Of a stretch of 64,000 nucleotides of DNA, positions 7,531 to 19,181 are shown one piece after another. The DNA is from Streptomyces sp. ISL-87 (GTDB taxonomy: Bacteria; Actinomycetota; Actinomycetes; Streptomycetales; Streptomycetaceae): the NCBI RefSeq assembly GCF_018614095.1, contig NZ_JAGGOY010000001.1, positions 38,477 through 102,476 on the forward strand, given 5' to 3'. Every line of letters starts with the position of its first letter. Within the stretch, counting starts at the first letter, position 1. Below the pieces are notes generated by a model. It did not search any database and was not told the origin of the DNA. It saw nothing but the letters and a program-made list of their open reading frames with translations. A program made the position numbers and the translations under genes.

Positions 7531-9531
7531 ATGACGGCCGAACTGGTCCGGGGGCAGAACCACCCCCTGTCCCAGAGCCGGGTGGAGATCAGGGTTTCGG
7601 CGGGCACGCCCGTGCTGGCCCTGGCCTCCACCGCCGACGACGAGGGCCGGCTGGCGGGTCCTGGAGCGGTGGCCCACCCCGGTGCCCGGGCCCTGCCGGG
7701 GCTGGAGGTGCCGGGGGCGGTGGCCGGTCAGCACCGGATCGCCGTCGACCTCGACGCGGTCGGACCGGCCGTGCACCGGGTCGGCGTGGTCCTCGTCCTG
7801 CCGCCCGGCGGCCCGGAGCGCTTCGGCGCGGTCCCCGCGTCCTACGTGGCGGTGGCCGAACCGGAGGGCGCCGAGCTCGTCGGGTACACGCTGACCGGGC
7901 TGGAGTCCGAGACCGCTGTCGTGGCCGTGGAGCTGTACCGGCGCCAGGGCGCGTGGAAGGTCCGCGCGGTGGGCCAGGGGTACGCCGACGGGCTCGGCGC
8001 CCTGCTGGCGGACGCGGGGCTGGCCGCCTCCGCGGCCACCGAGCTGGCCGCGGCTGCCCTGGACGTGGCGGCCCCGGGCGACATCACCCGCGCGGCCATG
8101 CCGACCGGGACCGCCCCCACGGTGCCGCGGGGCCTGCGGGCGCCGCAGGACGGCGCCCCGGGCAGCGACCCGGGCGCACCGGCCGTCCCCGCCCCGCCCG
8201 CGCCGGAGCCGCCGGCTCCGATCCCCGTGTCGGGGGTCCCGTACGCCGGTACGCCGGGCCCGGCGCCCGCCGACAGCGCCGGTGGCCCGCCCACCGTGAA
8301 CTACGCACACCCGCGCCGCCGCCGGGCAAGCACCGAGCCGCCCGAGCCGGCCCCGCGTCCCGCCGAGCCCGCGCAGCCCGGCGAGCCGCCGCGCCCCGTC
8401 GCCGGGGACGCCAGCGGCTGGTCCCTGGAGGAGCGGCTGTACAACCAGGTCTGGGGCATGTTCGAGGACCTGGCCCGCACGGTCGCCGCCTACCGCAGCG
8501 CCGTCGACTTCGCCGACTCCCGGATGGACCGCGAGCTCGACGAGGCCCTGTCCGACCCCCGCAACCGGCTCGGGGGCTCCGGCGACGCCGCCCGTGACAC
8601 CGCCAGGGCCCGCCGTGACGAGCTCGTCGCCCAGGCCCAGGCCGTCCTCGACCGGGACCTCGCCCAGCTGGTCGCCGAGTCCGAGGTGGTCGAGCCCGCG
8701 CTGCCGGCCGCGTACGCCCGCTGGGACAACCCCGTCTGGCACGGCGGCCCGTCGACCGGTCTGCCCGAGGAGAATCCGCTGGCCCTGCGCCTGGGGGACC
8801 TGCACCTGCCCGAGCGGCCCGGGCTGCGCATCCCGATGCTGATGCGGGTCCCGCTGGAGCGCGGCCTCTGGATCGACAACGGCCGCACCGGCTCCGAGGC
8901 CGCCATGGCCATGGACACCGACCGGCTGCGCCGGGCCGCCATGGACATGGCCGTCGCGCATGCCGTCCGGCTGCTCGCGGTCCACCCCGGCGACCGGTTC
9001 TCCGTGCGCGTCATCGACGCGGCCGGCGCCGGGGGCGCCTCGCTGGCCCCGCTCGTCCGGTCCGGGGTACTGGCCGGGCCGCCCGCCGCCGGGGCCGCCG
9101 GGGTCACCCGGACGCTGGCCGAGCTGACCCGGCGGGTGGACCTCGTACAGATGGCGCTGCGCGCCGGGGCCCCGGAGGACCTGCCGCCGGATGTGGACAC
9201 GGCCGAGCAGCTGCTGCTCGTGCACGACTTCCCGCACGGGTTCGACGACCGTGCCGTCACCCAGCTGCGGTATCTCGCCGACGAGGGACCGTCGGTCGGC
9301 GTGCACCTGCTGATGGTCGCGGACCGTGACGAGGCCTCGGCGTACGGGCCGCTGCTCGACCCGCTGTGGCGCTCGCTGATGCGGCTCTCGCCGGTCCCGG
9401 ACAACCACCTCGCCGATCCCTGGGTCGGCCATGCCTGGACCTTCGAGCCGGACCTGCCCCCGCAGGGCAGCCAGGTCCTCGACCAGGCGCTGGAGCGGAT
9501 CACGGCGGCCCGGGGCGGCACCCGGCCGTGA
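7531..9531 (+). CDS. TerD-domain protein with FtsK-like C-terminal module
   Basis: A 666-residue protein. Residues 1-175 resemble a divergent TerD domain (beta-rich, ending LVGYTLTGLESETAVVAVEL), but the Ca2+-binding GDN...GDDE signature of its neighbour is not obvious. Residues 180-300 are a Pro/Ala-rich linker, and about 300-380 is an acidic helical part. The last 270 residues resemble an FtsK/HerA-type ATPase: QLLLVHDFPHGFDDRAV looks like a Walker B strand, followed by LRYLADEGPSVGVHLLMVAD. I see no Walker A loop, so this part may be an inactive scaffold (inference). GGGGGAGGG precedes the ATG. It probably works with the adjacent TerD and TerC. Confidence 0.72.
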   Translation: MTAELVRGQNHPLSQSRVEIRVSAGTPVLALASTADDEGRLAGPGAVAHPGARALPGLEVPGAVAGQHRIAVDLDAVGPAVHRVGVVLVLPPGGPERFGAVPASYVAVAEPEGAELVGYTLTGLESETAVVAVELYRRQGAWKVRAVGQGYADGLGALLADAGLAASAATELAAAALDVAAPGDITRAAMPTGTAPTVPRGLRAPQDGAPGSDPGAPAVPAPPAPEPPAPIPVSGVPYAGTPGPAPADSAGGPPTVNYAHPRRRRASTEPPEPAPRPAEPAQPGEPPRPVAGDASGWSLEERLYNQVWGMFEDLARTVAAYRSAVDFADSRMDRELDEALSDPRNRLGGSGDAARDTARARRDELVAQAQAVLDRDLAQLVAESEVVEPALPAAYARWDNPVWHGGPSTGLPEENPLALRLGDLHLPERPGLRIPMLMRVPLERGLWIDNGRTGSEAAMAMDTDRLRRAAMDMAVAHAVRLLAVHPGDRFSVRVIDAAGAGGASLAPLVRSGVLAGPPAAGAAGVTRTLAELTRRVDLVQMALRAGAPEDLPPDVDTAEQLLLVHDFPHGFDDRAVTQLRYLADEGPSVGVHLLMVADRDEASAYGPLLDPLWRSLMRLSPVPDNHLADPWVGHAWTFEPDLPPQGSQVLDQALERITAARGGTRP

Positions 9532-9639
9532 CCGGGGGGTGGGTCACAGACCGGTCGATGACCAGTTGGTGACCTGTCGCTGACCATTCTTTGGGATTCC
9601 CTTTACCCAATCCGGCCTTCGCGGGTACCCTGATGAGCG

Positions 9640-9803
9640 CGGAGGGGAGTACTCCTGCATTCCTGCTTCGGCGTACCCGTCAATACGGACCGTGATCGGT
9701 CCCGGGGCGCCGGCCCCCGGCCTCCAGGCCGTCCGGGTGGAAGAGACCTCCGGCAGCGATGACGCTGACGATGTGCTGAGCCATCTGCCGGAGGCTGCAA
9801 GTA
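9640..9803 (+). promoter_or_regulatory. Candidate yybP-ykoY (Mn2+) riboswitch controlling terC
   Basis: The 5' part has CGGAGGGGAGTAC (9640 on) and the 3' part GGAAGAGACCTCCG (ending 9752), resembling the conserved GGGGAGUA and GAGACC/AGACC elements of the yybP-ykoY aptamer. CGGAGG (9640-9645) can pair with CCTCCG (9747-9752) as a closing stem. Alternatively CCTCCGGCAG (9747-9756) pairs perfectly with CTGCCGGAGG (9785-9794), which holds the GGAGG ribosome-binding site 9 nt before the terC ATG. The two pairings exclude each other, so ligand binding would free the ribosome-binding site. TerC genes are an established target of this riboswitch class; the fold here is inferred by eye. Confidence 0.68.
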
Positions 9804-10796
9804 ATGGATGTTTCGTTGACCCTCTGGGTGCTGACCGTTCTCGGTCTGGGCATCCTCATCGGCGCCGATTTCCTCATCGGCCGCAAGCCCCATGACGTTT
9901 CCATGAAGGAAGCCGGCATCTGGACGGTCGTCTGGATCGTCCTCGCCGCGCTCTTCGGCCTCGGCCTGCTGTTCTTCGGCAACGGCCAGGCCTCCCAGGA
10001 GTTCTTCGCCGGCTTCATCACCGAGAAGTCCCTGAGCGTGGACAACCTCTTCGTCTTCGTCCTGATCATGGCGAAGTTCTCGGTGCCCTCCCACCTCCAG
10101 CAGCGCGTGCTGCTCGTGGGTGTGCTGATCGCCCTCGTGCTCCGCGCGATCTTCATCGCGGCCGGCGCCGCGATCATCACCACGTTCGCCTGGGTCTTCT
10201 TCATCTTCGGCGCGTTCCTGATCTACACCGCGTGGAAGCTGATCCAGGAGGCCCGCAAGGACGAAGGGGCCGACGGCGAGGACGAGTTCGAGGAGAACCG
10301 CCTCCTCAAGTCGATCGAGAAGAAGTTCGGCGTCGCCGACAGGTACCACGGCACCAAGCTCTTCATCCGGAACAACGGCAAGCGCGTCCTGACCCCGCTG
10401 ATGGTCGTCATGCTCGCCATCGGAACCACCGACGTGCTGTTCGCCCTGGACTCGATCCCGGCGATCTTCGGCCTCACCCAGGACCCGTACATCGTCTTCA
10501 CCGCCAACGCCTTCGCCCTGATGGGCCTGCGCCAGCTGTACTTCCTCATCGGCGGCCTGCTCAAGAAGCTGGTCCACCTCAGCTACGGCCTGTCCGTCAT
10601 CCTGGGGTTCATCGGCGTCAAGCTGGTGCTGCACGCCCTGCACGAGTCGGGGGTGCACGTCCCGCAGATCTCCATCCCGGTCTCCCTGGGTGTCATCTGC
10701 GGCGTCCTGGTGATCACCACCATCACGAGCCTTATGGCCTCGAAGAAGCAGGCGGCGGCCGAGACCGCCGCCCGCCCGGCGAGCATCGACGCGTAG
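9804..10796 (+). CDS. terC: TerC-family integral membrane protein
   Basis: A 330-residue membrane protein with about nine hydrophobic segments. Family signatures are FFAGFITEKSLSVDNLFVFV and GTTDVLFALDSIPAIFGLT, whose acidic residues in membrane helices are the putative metal path. TerC/Alx proteins export Mn2+ (or act in metal homeostasis and tellurite resistance). The ribosome-binding site GGAGG at 9790-9794 lies in a regulated hairpin. It ends before a 12-bp stem terminator shared with the convergent transporter gene. Confidence 0.92.
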   Translation: MDVSLTLWVLTVLGLGILIGADFLIGRKPHDVSMKEAGIWTVVWIVLAALFGLGLLFFGNGQASQEFFAGFITEKSLSVDNLFVFVLIMAKFSVPSHLQQRVLLVGVLIALVLRAIFIAAGAAIITTFAWVFFIFGAFLIYTAWKLIQEARKDEGADGEDEFEENRLLKSIEKKFGVADRYHGTKLFIRNNGKRVLTPLMVVMLAIGTTDVLFALDSIPAIFGLTQDPYIVFTANAFALMGLRQLYFLIGGLLKKLVHLSYGLSVILGFIGVKLVLHALHESGVHVPQISIPVSLGVICGVLVITTITSLMASKKQAAAETAARPASIDA

Positions 10797-10834
10797 GACA
10801 CGTAGGACGCGCCGTACGCGAGGGTCCTGCGGGG

Positions 10835-12217
10835 CTACGCGGGGGCGGCCGCTTCGGCCGCCCCCGTTCCCGTACCCGTACCGGGGCTCGCGCTCGCGCC
10901 GCGCGCCCGGACGACCATCGGATTCGTCTCCGGCAGCAGGGCGAAGCAGCCCAGGCTGACCAGGGCGATCGCCGTCAGGTACACCGCGACACGCCACGGC
11001 GGGCCGGAGCCGTCCGCCAGCGCCGTCGCCACGATCGGAGTCAGCGCCCCGCCCAGCACCCCGCCGAGGTTGTACCCGACGGCCGCGCCCGTGCAGCGGA
11101 TCCGCGGGGCGTACAGCTCCGGGAGGTACGCGCCCACCACCGCGAACATCGTGATCATGCCCAGCAGTCCGCCGAGGCAGCCCAGCGTCATCAGCAGCGG
11201 GTCCGCCGTGCGCAGCAGCGCCACGAAGGGGAACATCCACAGGGCGCAGGCCGCGGCGCCGGCCAGGCACAGGGGCCGCCGGCCCCAGCGGTCGCCGAGC
11301 ACCGCCATCAGAGGGGTCACCAGGCCCATGACCGCCACCGCCGTCATGATGCAGGCCAGCATCGCGGTGCGGCCCACGTTCAGATGTTCCGTCGCGTACG
11401 CGAGGGACCAGGTGGTGGCCGCGTAGAAGACGGCGTACCCGACCGCGAGGGCTCCGCCGGTCAGCAGGAGCAGCCGCCAGTGCCCGCGGAACACCTCGGT
11501 CAGCGGTGCCTCCGAGCGCCGGCCGGTCTCGGCGAGCGCGCGGAACTCAGGGGTCTCCTCGACCGATCGCCGCAGCCACAGCCCGGCCAGCGCCAGCAGC
11601 CCGGCCGCCCAGAACGGAACCCGCCAGCCCCAGGACGTGAACTGCGCGTCGGTGAGGGTGGCGGACAGCGCCAGCATCGGCCCGTTGGCCAGCAGGAAGC
11701 CCACCGACGGGCCGATCTGGGGGAAGCTCGACCACAGCCCGCGCCGCTCCTCCGGGGCGTGCTCGGCGGTCAGCAGCACCGCGCCGCCCCACTCGCCGCC
11801 GAGGCCGAGCCCCTGGAGGAACCGCAGCAGGAGCAGCAGGACGGGGGCGGCGATGCCGAGCGTGGCGTACGAGGGCACGCAGCCCACCGCCACCGTGGCC
11901 AGGCCGGTGAGCAGCAGCGAGGCGAGCAGCACCGGGCGCCGCCCGTAGCGGTCGCCGATGTGGCCGAAGAGGGCCGAGCCCAGGGGGCGGGCGAGGAAGC
12001 CGACGCCGAAGGTGCCGAAGGCGGCGAGTGTTCCCGCGAGCGGGGAGAAGGACGGGAAGAAGAGCGGGCCGAGCACCAGGGCGGCGGCCGTGCCGTAGAC
12101 GAAGAAGTCGTAGAACTCGATGGCGGTGCCGGCGAGCGAGGCCGAGGCGAGCCGCAGCATCGAGGGGGAGTGCACAGGGGAGTTCACGGGGGAGGAGGGG
12201 GAGGGGTCTTGTTGCAT
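10835..12217 (-). CDS. MHS-family MFS transporter (metabolite:H+ symporter)
   Basis: A 460-residue 12-helix transporter. The start of the first helix, AGTAIEFYDFFVYGTAAALV, and the loop GHIGDRYGRRPVLLASLL are typical of the MHS group (ProP, KgtP, ShiA), which import osmolytes, organic acids or shikimate. RFLQGLGLGGEWGGAVLLTAEHAP is the family helix-4/5 signature. The ATG at 12217 (MQQDPS) is used; a GTG 8 codons upstream is less likely. The Ala-rich C-terminus overlaps the terC terminator. The substrate is not deducible. Confidence 0.87.
   Translation of the reverse strand: MQQDPSPSSPVNSPVHSPSMLRLASASLAGTAIEFYDFFVYGTAAALVLGPLFFPSFSPLAGTLAAFGTFGVGFLARPLGSALFGHIGDRYGRRPVLLASLLLTGLATVAVGCVPSYATLGIAAPVLLLLLRFLQGLGLGGEWGGAVLLTAEHAPEERRGLWSSFPQIGPSVGFLLANGPMLALSATLTDAQFTSWGWRVPFWAAGLLALAGLWLRRSVEETPEFRALAETGRRSEAPLTEVFRGHWRLLLLTGGALAVGYAVFYAATTWSLAYATEHLNVGRTAMLACIMTAVAVMGLVTPLMAVLGDRWGRRPLCLAGAAACALWMFPFVALLRTADPLLMTLGCLGGLLGMITMFAVVGAYLPELYAPRIRCTGAAVGYNLGGVLGGALTPIVATALADGSGPPWRVAVYLTAIALVSLGCFALLPETNPMVVRARGASASPGTGTGTGAAEAAAPA
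10840..10866. terminator. 12-bp stem hairpin at the terC/MFS convergence
   Basis: CGGGGGCGGCCG (10840-10851), loop CTT, CGGCCGCCCCCG (10855-10866). A perfect stem downstream of terC that lies inside the last codons of the opposing MFS gene, where it encodes the Ala/Glu-rich tail. Confidence 0.65.
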
Positions 12218-12319
12218 GGTGCAGCAATTACCCCGCCCCACAACCTCAGGACGTGCGTTCGGCCGTCAACGACCGGAAGGAGTGCACTCCTTCGCGGAGT
12301 TGACCGGGACCGACCGGGA

Positions 12320-12976
12320 CTACCAGCCGCGCTCGCGCCACTCGGCCAGATACGGCCGCTCGGCGCCGAGCGTGGTGTCGTTGCCGTGGCCCGGGTAGAC
12401 CCAGGCCTCGTCCGGCAGCTGCTCGAAGAGCTTGTGCTGGACATCGTCGATGAGCTGGACGAAGGCCTTCGAGTCGCCCGAGGTGTTGCCGACACCGCCC
12501 GGGAAGAGGCAGTCACCGGTGAACACGTGCGGGTGCCCGTGCGGGTCGTCGTAGATCAGGGCGATCGAGCCGGGGGTGTGCCCGACCAGGTGGCGGGCGG
12601 TCAGGGTGACCCGTCCGACCTGGATCGTGTCCCCGTCCGCGACGGGGACGTCGGTCGCCACCGGGATGCCCTCGGCGTCGTAGGCGCCCGCGTAGGTCCG
12701 CGCGCCGGTCGCCTCGACCACGGCCTGGAGCGCGCCCCAGTGGTCGCCGTGCCGGTGGGTGGTGACGACGGACGCGATGCCGTCGTCGCCGATCAGGCTC
12801 AGCAGCGTTGCCGCCTCGGCGGCCGCGTCGATCAGCAGCTGCTCGCCGGTGGCCCGGCAGCGCAGCAGGTAGGCGTTGTTGTTCATCGAGCCCACCGCGA
12901 CCTTGGAAATCATCAGGTCCGCGAGTTCATGCACGTCGGCAGGACCGCCGACCTTGACCGCTCCGCTGTACGTCAT
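12320..12976 (-). CDS. Metallo-beta-lactamase-fold hydrolase
   Basis: A 218-residue MBL-fold enzyme. THRHGDHWGAL (residues 73-83) is the HxHxDH metal site, and GHTPGSIALIYDD and FTGDCLFPGGVGNT supply further His/Asp ligands. The pattern is glyoxalase II-like, so a thioester such as an S-acyl-mycothiol is plausible. It starts 9 bp after the stop of the upstream mycothiol-dependent isomerase-like gene, so the two form an operon and probably share thiol chemistry (inference). Confidence 0.85.
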   Translation of the reverse strand: MTYSGAVKVGGPADVHELADLMISKVAVGSMNNNAYLLRCRATGEQLLIDAAAEAATLLSLIGDDGIASVVTTHRHGDHWGALQAVVEATGARTYAGAYDAEGIPVATDVPVADGDTIQVGRVTLTARHLVGHTPGSIALIYDDPHGHPHVFTGDCLFPGGVGNTSGDSKAFVQLIDDVQHKLFEQLPDEAWVYPGHGNDTTLGAERPYLAEWRERGW

Positions 12977-12985
12977 GGCTTGATC

Positions 12986-13678
12986 CTAGAGCGGGGGGAG
13001 GGCGGGCAGGGGGCCGCCTTCGACGGACAGGTGGGCTCCCTTGAGCTCGCGGCCCGCCAGCCAGCCCAGGAGCTCGCTCAGCGGCCCGCTGAGGGTCACG
13101 GGGTCACCCTCGGTCGAACCGGTCTTCCAGACGCTGTCGTCGTGATGCGTCCTCAGCGTGACCGGCGGTACTTCCGGACGCCCGGCCCAGCGGTCGGCGA
13201 GGAAGGCGATCTCGCGGCGGGCGAACTCCTCGGGGAGGTCGCCGAGCGTGTAGCCGATGTTCAGGTCGACGTGGTGCAGCTCCACCTCGACGAGCCGGCG
13301 GAACGGCACGTTCGAGGCGAGGTCGGTGACGCCGTTGCGCAGCTCCACGGTGCGGGACCAGTCCTGGTCCACCTCGCCCTGGGCCAGGAAGCGCTCGCTG
13401 GTCTCGCGTACGTCGGCGAGCTGGACCTCCAGCGGGCGCGGGGCGTCGCGCTCGATGTCCGCGTCGCGGGCGGCGGCGCTCTCGTACATGGGCCGGCCCT
13501 CGAAGACGTTGACGAGGGCGTCCGCGTTGCGCGCCAGGTGGGCCAGGATGTGCCCGCGGGTCCAGCCGGGGAGGTGTGACTCCTCGGCCAGGGTGGCGTT
13601 GTCCACTTTCGCGACCGCGGTGAGCAGTCGGTCGGTGGCTTCACGTACAGATCGCAGGTCGTGCACATGATCAGTCAT
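12986..13678 (-). CDS. Maleylpyruvate isomerase family mycothiol-dependent enzyme
   Basis: A 230-residue DinB-like/MDMPI protein. [20 protein letters not shown] near residue 40 and [18 protein letters not shown] near residue 140 carry the His/Glu/His metal ligands of the MDMPI N-terminal helical bundle. The C-terminal ~70 residues form the small family domain ending in GPLPALPPL. Such enzymes are zinc-dependent and use mycothiol; the actual substrate is unknown. The ATG at 13678 is used because residues upstream in the same frame are Arg-rich and unlike the family. It is divergent from uvrA. Confidence 0.85.
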   Translation of the reverse strand: MTDHVHDLRSVREATDRLLTAVAKVDNATLAEESHLPGWTRGHILAHLARNADALVNVFEGRPMYESAAARDADIERDAPRPLEVQLADVRETSERFLAQGEVDQDWSRTVELRNGVTDLASNVPFRRLVEVELHHVDLNIGYTLGDLPEEFARREIAFLADRWAGRPEVPPVTLRTHHDDSVWKTGSTEGDPVTLSGPLSELLGWLAGRELKGAHLSVEGGPLPALPPL

Positions 13679-13762
13679 GGGTCCGAGCCTAGTGCGCACA
13701 AGGCCCCGGCCACACGATCGGGTGAAGCGGTCTCGGGTGTGCCGTAAATCGAATGCGCGTGC

Positions 13763-13768
13763 TATACG
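13763..13768 (+). promoter_or_regulatory. Candidate -10 box of the uvrA promoter
   Basis: TATACG lies about 100 nt before the uvrA GTG in the divergent intergenic region. No RecA-NDp or LexA-type site like those upstream of uvrB and uvrC was recognised here. Confidence 0.35.
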
Positions 13769-13865
13769 CTCGGAAGTCCACTCTCCATCCCCATCGCAGA
13801 GGCGCCCCCCATACCCTGGGACAAGGGCCCGTGCCCCCGCTCTCTCAAGAAAGGTGCGGACCGGC

Positions 13866-16832
<2,967 letters not shown>

Positions 16833-16852
16833 CCGCTGCCGGTGACGGTGAC

Positions 16853-16890
16853 AAACGCCGGCGGGGCTGGAAACAGCCCCGCCGGCGTTT
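16853..16890 (+). terminator. Strong intrinsic terminator after uvrA
   Basis: A perfect 17-bp stem (AAACGCCGGCGGGGCTG and its complement) with loop GAAA, 20 nt after the uvrA stop. The core CGCCGGCGGGGCTG recurs near 22,494. Confidence 0.88.
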
Positions 16891-16990
16891 GAGGCGCGGG
16901 TCCGGGCAGGGCCCGGGGAACGGGCGAAGGGCGGGTAGGGGACCAGCCCCGCAGGCACCCGCACCTGGGCCGGCCGCAAGCCCCGCAGGG

Positions 16991-17641
16991 TCAGGCGGCC
17001 ACGCCCACCGCGTGGCCCGTCGTCGACGGGTCGCTCAGGGACGTCAGCAGCGCGTCCGCGACGTCCGCACGGGCGATGAACCGCCCGGCCGGGACATTGG
17101 CGTCGATCGCGCGCCGGTACGTCCCGGTGCGCGGCTTGTTCAACAGCTTGGGCGGGCGGATCACCGTCCACTGCGTCCGGCTCGCCCTGATCAGCGCCTC
17201 CATGACCGCCAGGTCCGCGTACAGGTCGCGCAGCACCCGCCGCAGCAGGGGGAGGAAGATCTTCCGGGCCACCACGCCGTCCCCCGGCACATCCGGGCCG
17301 ACCGGGGCCGCGCTCACCGCCGACAGACGGCTCACTCCCGCCAGGTCCATCGCCACGAGGATGGACCGTACCGCCGGACTGGTGACCGGGCTGAGCCGGG
17401 CCTGCTTATTGTTGGCCGAACCCAGGGCCGAGATCACCGCCTCCCGGCCCGTCAGTACGGGCACCAGTGCGTCCGGGTCCGTCAGGTCGGCCACCACCGC
17501 CACATGGAGGCGCTGGTGCTCCGGCACGCCCAGCCGGGCCGGGTCGCGGACGACCGCGGTCACTTCGTGACCCGCCTCCAGCGCCTGCCGGACGACCTCG
17601 CGGCCGACGCCGCCCGTGGCTCCGAACACCGTGAGTTTCAT
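16991..17641 (-). CDS. NAD(P)-binding oxidoreductase (atypical SDR)
   Basis: A 216-residue NmrA/SDR-like Rossmann protein. MKLTVFGATGGVGREVVRQA carries the dinucleotide motif GATGGVG (7-13), followed by AGHEVTAVVRDPARL. A later VIRPPKLLNKPRTG matches the family's substrate-side loop. It probably reduces or senses a small redox substrate. The ATG at 17641 is preceded by GGGAG. It is transcribed divergently from a TetR gene across a 66-bp region with two matching palindromes, so it is the likely regulatory target. Confidence 0.82.
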   Translation of the reverse strand: MKLTVFGATGGVGREVVRQALEAGHEVTAVVRDPARLGVPEHQRLHVAVVADLTDPDALVPVLTGREAVISALGSANNKQARLSPVTSPAVRSILVAMDLAGVSRLSAVSAAPVGPDVPGDGVVARKIFLPLLRRVLRDLYADLAVMEALIRASRTQWTVIRPPKLLNKPRTGTYRRAIDANVPAGRFIARADVADALLTSLSDPSTTGHAVGVAA

Positions 17642-17667
17642 CCGCAGCTCCCGAACCGGAGGGGTGG

Positions 17668-17715
17668 GTGAGTGTTTACTCACCACGTTTTCCACTAGGG
17701 TGAGTGAATGCTCAC
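17668..17715. promoter_or_regulatory. Twin TetR operator palindromes
   Basis: GTGAGTGTTTACTCAC (17668-17683) and GTGAGTGAATGCTCAC (17700-17715) share the form GTGAGT-N4-(A/G)CTCAC. Their centres are 32 bp apart, about three helical turns. The second overlaps the ATG of the TetR gene and the first lies before the divergent oxidoreductase gene. Confidence 0.75.
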
Positions 17716-18313
17716 CCCAAAGTCAAGCAGGCCCACCCCCGAGCGACTGCTGGACGCCGCCGAGGGCCTCATGCGCACCATCGGCCTCGCCAACACGACC
17801 ACCAAGGCCATCGCCCGCGAGGCCGGCTGCTCGGAGGCCGCGCTCTACAAACATTTTGCGAACAAGGAAGAGCTGTTCGTGCGCGTGCTGATGGAGCGCA
17901 CCCCCAACGCGGGCCCCCTGATGGCCGCGCTGACCGCGGATCCGGGCGAGCGCCCGGTCGAGGAGGGGCTGACCGTCGTCGCCCGGCACGCCGCGCTGTT
18001 CTACGCCGACGCCATGCCCATGGCCGCCTCGCTCTTCGCGGAGCCCGCCCTGCTCGCCCGCCACCGGGAGGGCGTGCGGGAGATCGGCATCGGCCCGCAC
18101 GTCGTACTGGAGGCGGTGAGCGACCATCTGCGCCGCGAGCTCGACCGCGGCCGGCTCCGCCCCGACGCCGACCCCCGGGCCGCCGCCTCCCTGCTGCTCG
18201 GCGCCTGCTTCCAGCGGGCGTTCTTCCTGCACTTCTCCGGCGAGGAAGTGGTCCAGCCCGTCGAGGAGTTCGCCCCGGCCGTCGCCAGGACCCTCTGGGC
18301 CGCTATCCGCTGA
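17708..18313 (+). CDS. TetR-family transcriptional regulator
   Basis: A 201-residue repressor. The N-terminal HTH is canonical: ERLLDAAEGLMRTIGLANTT, KAIAREAGCSEAALYKHFANK. The C-terminal two-thirds is the helical ligand pocket. Its own start codon lies in one of two palindromes shared with the divergent oxidoreductase gene, so autorepression and control of that gene are likely (inference). The 3' end overlaps the convergent PfkB kinase gene by 11 bp. Confidence 0.9.
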   Translation: MLTPKSSRPTPERLLDAAEGLMRTIGLANTTTKAIAREAGCSEAALYKHFANKEELFVRVLMERTPNAGPLMAALTADPGERPVEEGLTVVARHAALFYADAMPMAASLFAEPALLARHREGVREIGIGPHVVLEAVSDHLRRELDRGRLRPDADPRAAASLLLGACFQRAFFLHFSGEEVVQPVEEFAPAVARTLWAAIR

Positions 18314-19181
18314 GCTCGGCCGCGTACGGGGGCTCCGCGCCGGCCCGGGTGCACGTCAGCGCGGCCGCGTGGGCGGCGTAGGCCAGGACGCCGGGCCAGT
18401 CCACGGGCTGTCCCGCCATCCCCGACAGCCGGTGCAGCAGCGCCGCGTTGACCGTGTCGCCCGCGCCGATCGTGTCCACCACCGAGATCCGGTGCGAGGG
18501 CGCCGAGTGCTCCGCGCCCTCCCGGGTCCACACCGTCAGACCCCCCGCTCCCCGGGTGAGCACCACCGCCGACGGTCCCGCCGCCAGCCAGTCGCTCACC
18601 CGCCCGCCCAGCCAGGCCGCGTCCTCCTCGGACAGCTTGAGCACGGAGACGTACGGCAGCCAGCCCAGGAACCGGGCCCGGTACAACGCCGGGTCCGCTA
18701 TCAGGGCCGGCCGGATGTTGGGGTCGAGCAGGGTCAGCAGCCCGCGCTGTGACTCCCGGCGCAGCAGGGCCTCGTAGGCGCTCGCCCCCGGCTCCAGCAG
18801 AAGGGAGCAGGTGCCGAGCGCGAGGGCGCGTACGCCGTCCGGCAGTGCTGGCGGCAGGGTGAACAGCCGGTCCGCCGTGCCCTCGACGTAGAAGCCGTAC
18901 GCCGCCGAACCGTCCGGGGCCAGCGAGGGCACGGCGAGCGTGGTCGGCTCCGGCCCGCGCTGGACCAGCGACAGGTCCACGCCCGCCGCCCGCAGCCCGG
19001 AAAGGAGGCTCTCGCCGAGGCCGTCCGTGGAGACCCGGGAGCAGAAGGCGACCTCCGCGCCGAGCCGGCCCAGCGCGAGCGCCGTGTTGTACGGTCCGCC
19101 GCCCGGCCGGGGCAGCAGCGCGCCCGGCGGCTGCGCCAGCGGCACCAGGTCGATCAGGGCTTCTCCACCGACGACGATCAC
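18303..19181 (-). CDS. PfkB-family carbohydrate kinase (fructokinase-like)
   Basis: A 292-residue ribokinase/PfkB protein that phosphorylates a sugar or nucleoside with ATP. The N-terminal VIVVGGEALIDLVPL and PRPGGGPYNTALALGRLGA match the PfkB signature 1 region. DPNIRPALI and VVDTIGAGDTVNAALLHRL give signature 2 with the catalytic Asp of GAGD. The GTG at 19181 starts exactly at the conserved VIVVGGE; there is no closer upstream start. The substrate cannot be fixed from sequence. Confidence 0.88.
   Translation of the reverse strand: MIVVGGEALIDLVPLAQPPGALLPRPGGGPYNTALALGRLGAEVAFCSRVSTDGLGESLLSGLRAAGVDLSLVQRGPEPTTLAVPSLAPDGSAAYGFYVEGTADRLFTLPPALPDGVRALALGTCSLLLEPGASAYEALLRRESQRGLLTLLDPNIRPALIADPALYRARFLGWLPYVSVLKLSEEDAAWLGGRVSDWLAAGPSAVVLTRGAGGLTVWTREGAEHSAPSHRISVVDTIGAGDTVNAALLHRLSGMAGQPVDWPGVLAYAAHAAALTCTRAGAEPPYAAELSG

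Noticed and set aside
12217..12241. GTG at 12241 as start of the MHS transporter
   Set aside because: It adds eight non-conserved residues and has no better ribosome-binding site than the ATG at 12217.
10232..13579. A 1115-codon plus-strand frame across terC, the MHS transporter, the hydrolase and the isomerase-like gene
   Set aside because: It overlaps four well-supported genes and its translation is low-complexity Arg/Gly/Gln-rich.
13679..13865. LexA or RecA-NDp box for uvrA
   Set aside because: The nearest candidates (TCGAATGCGCG, TCTCGGGTG) lack the palindrome or spacing that is clear upstream of uvrB and uvrC.
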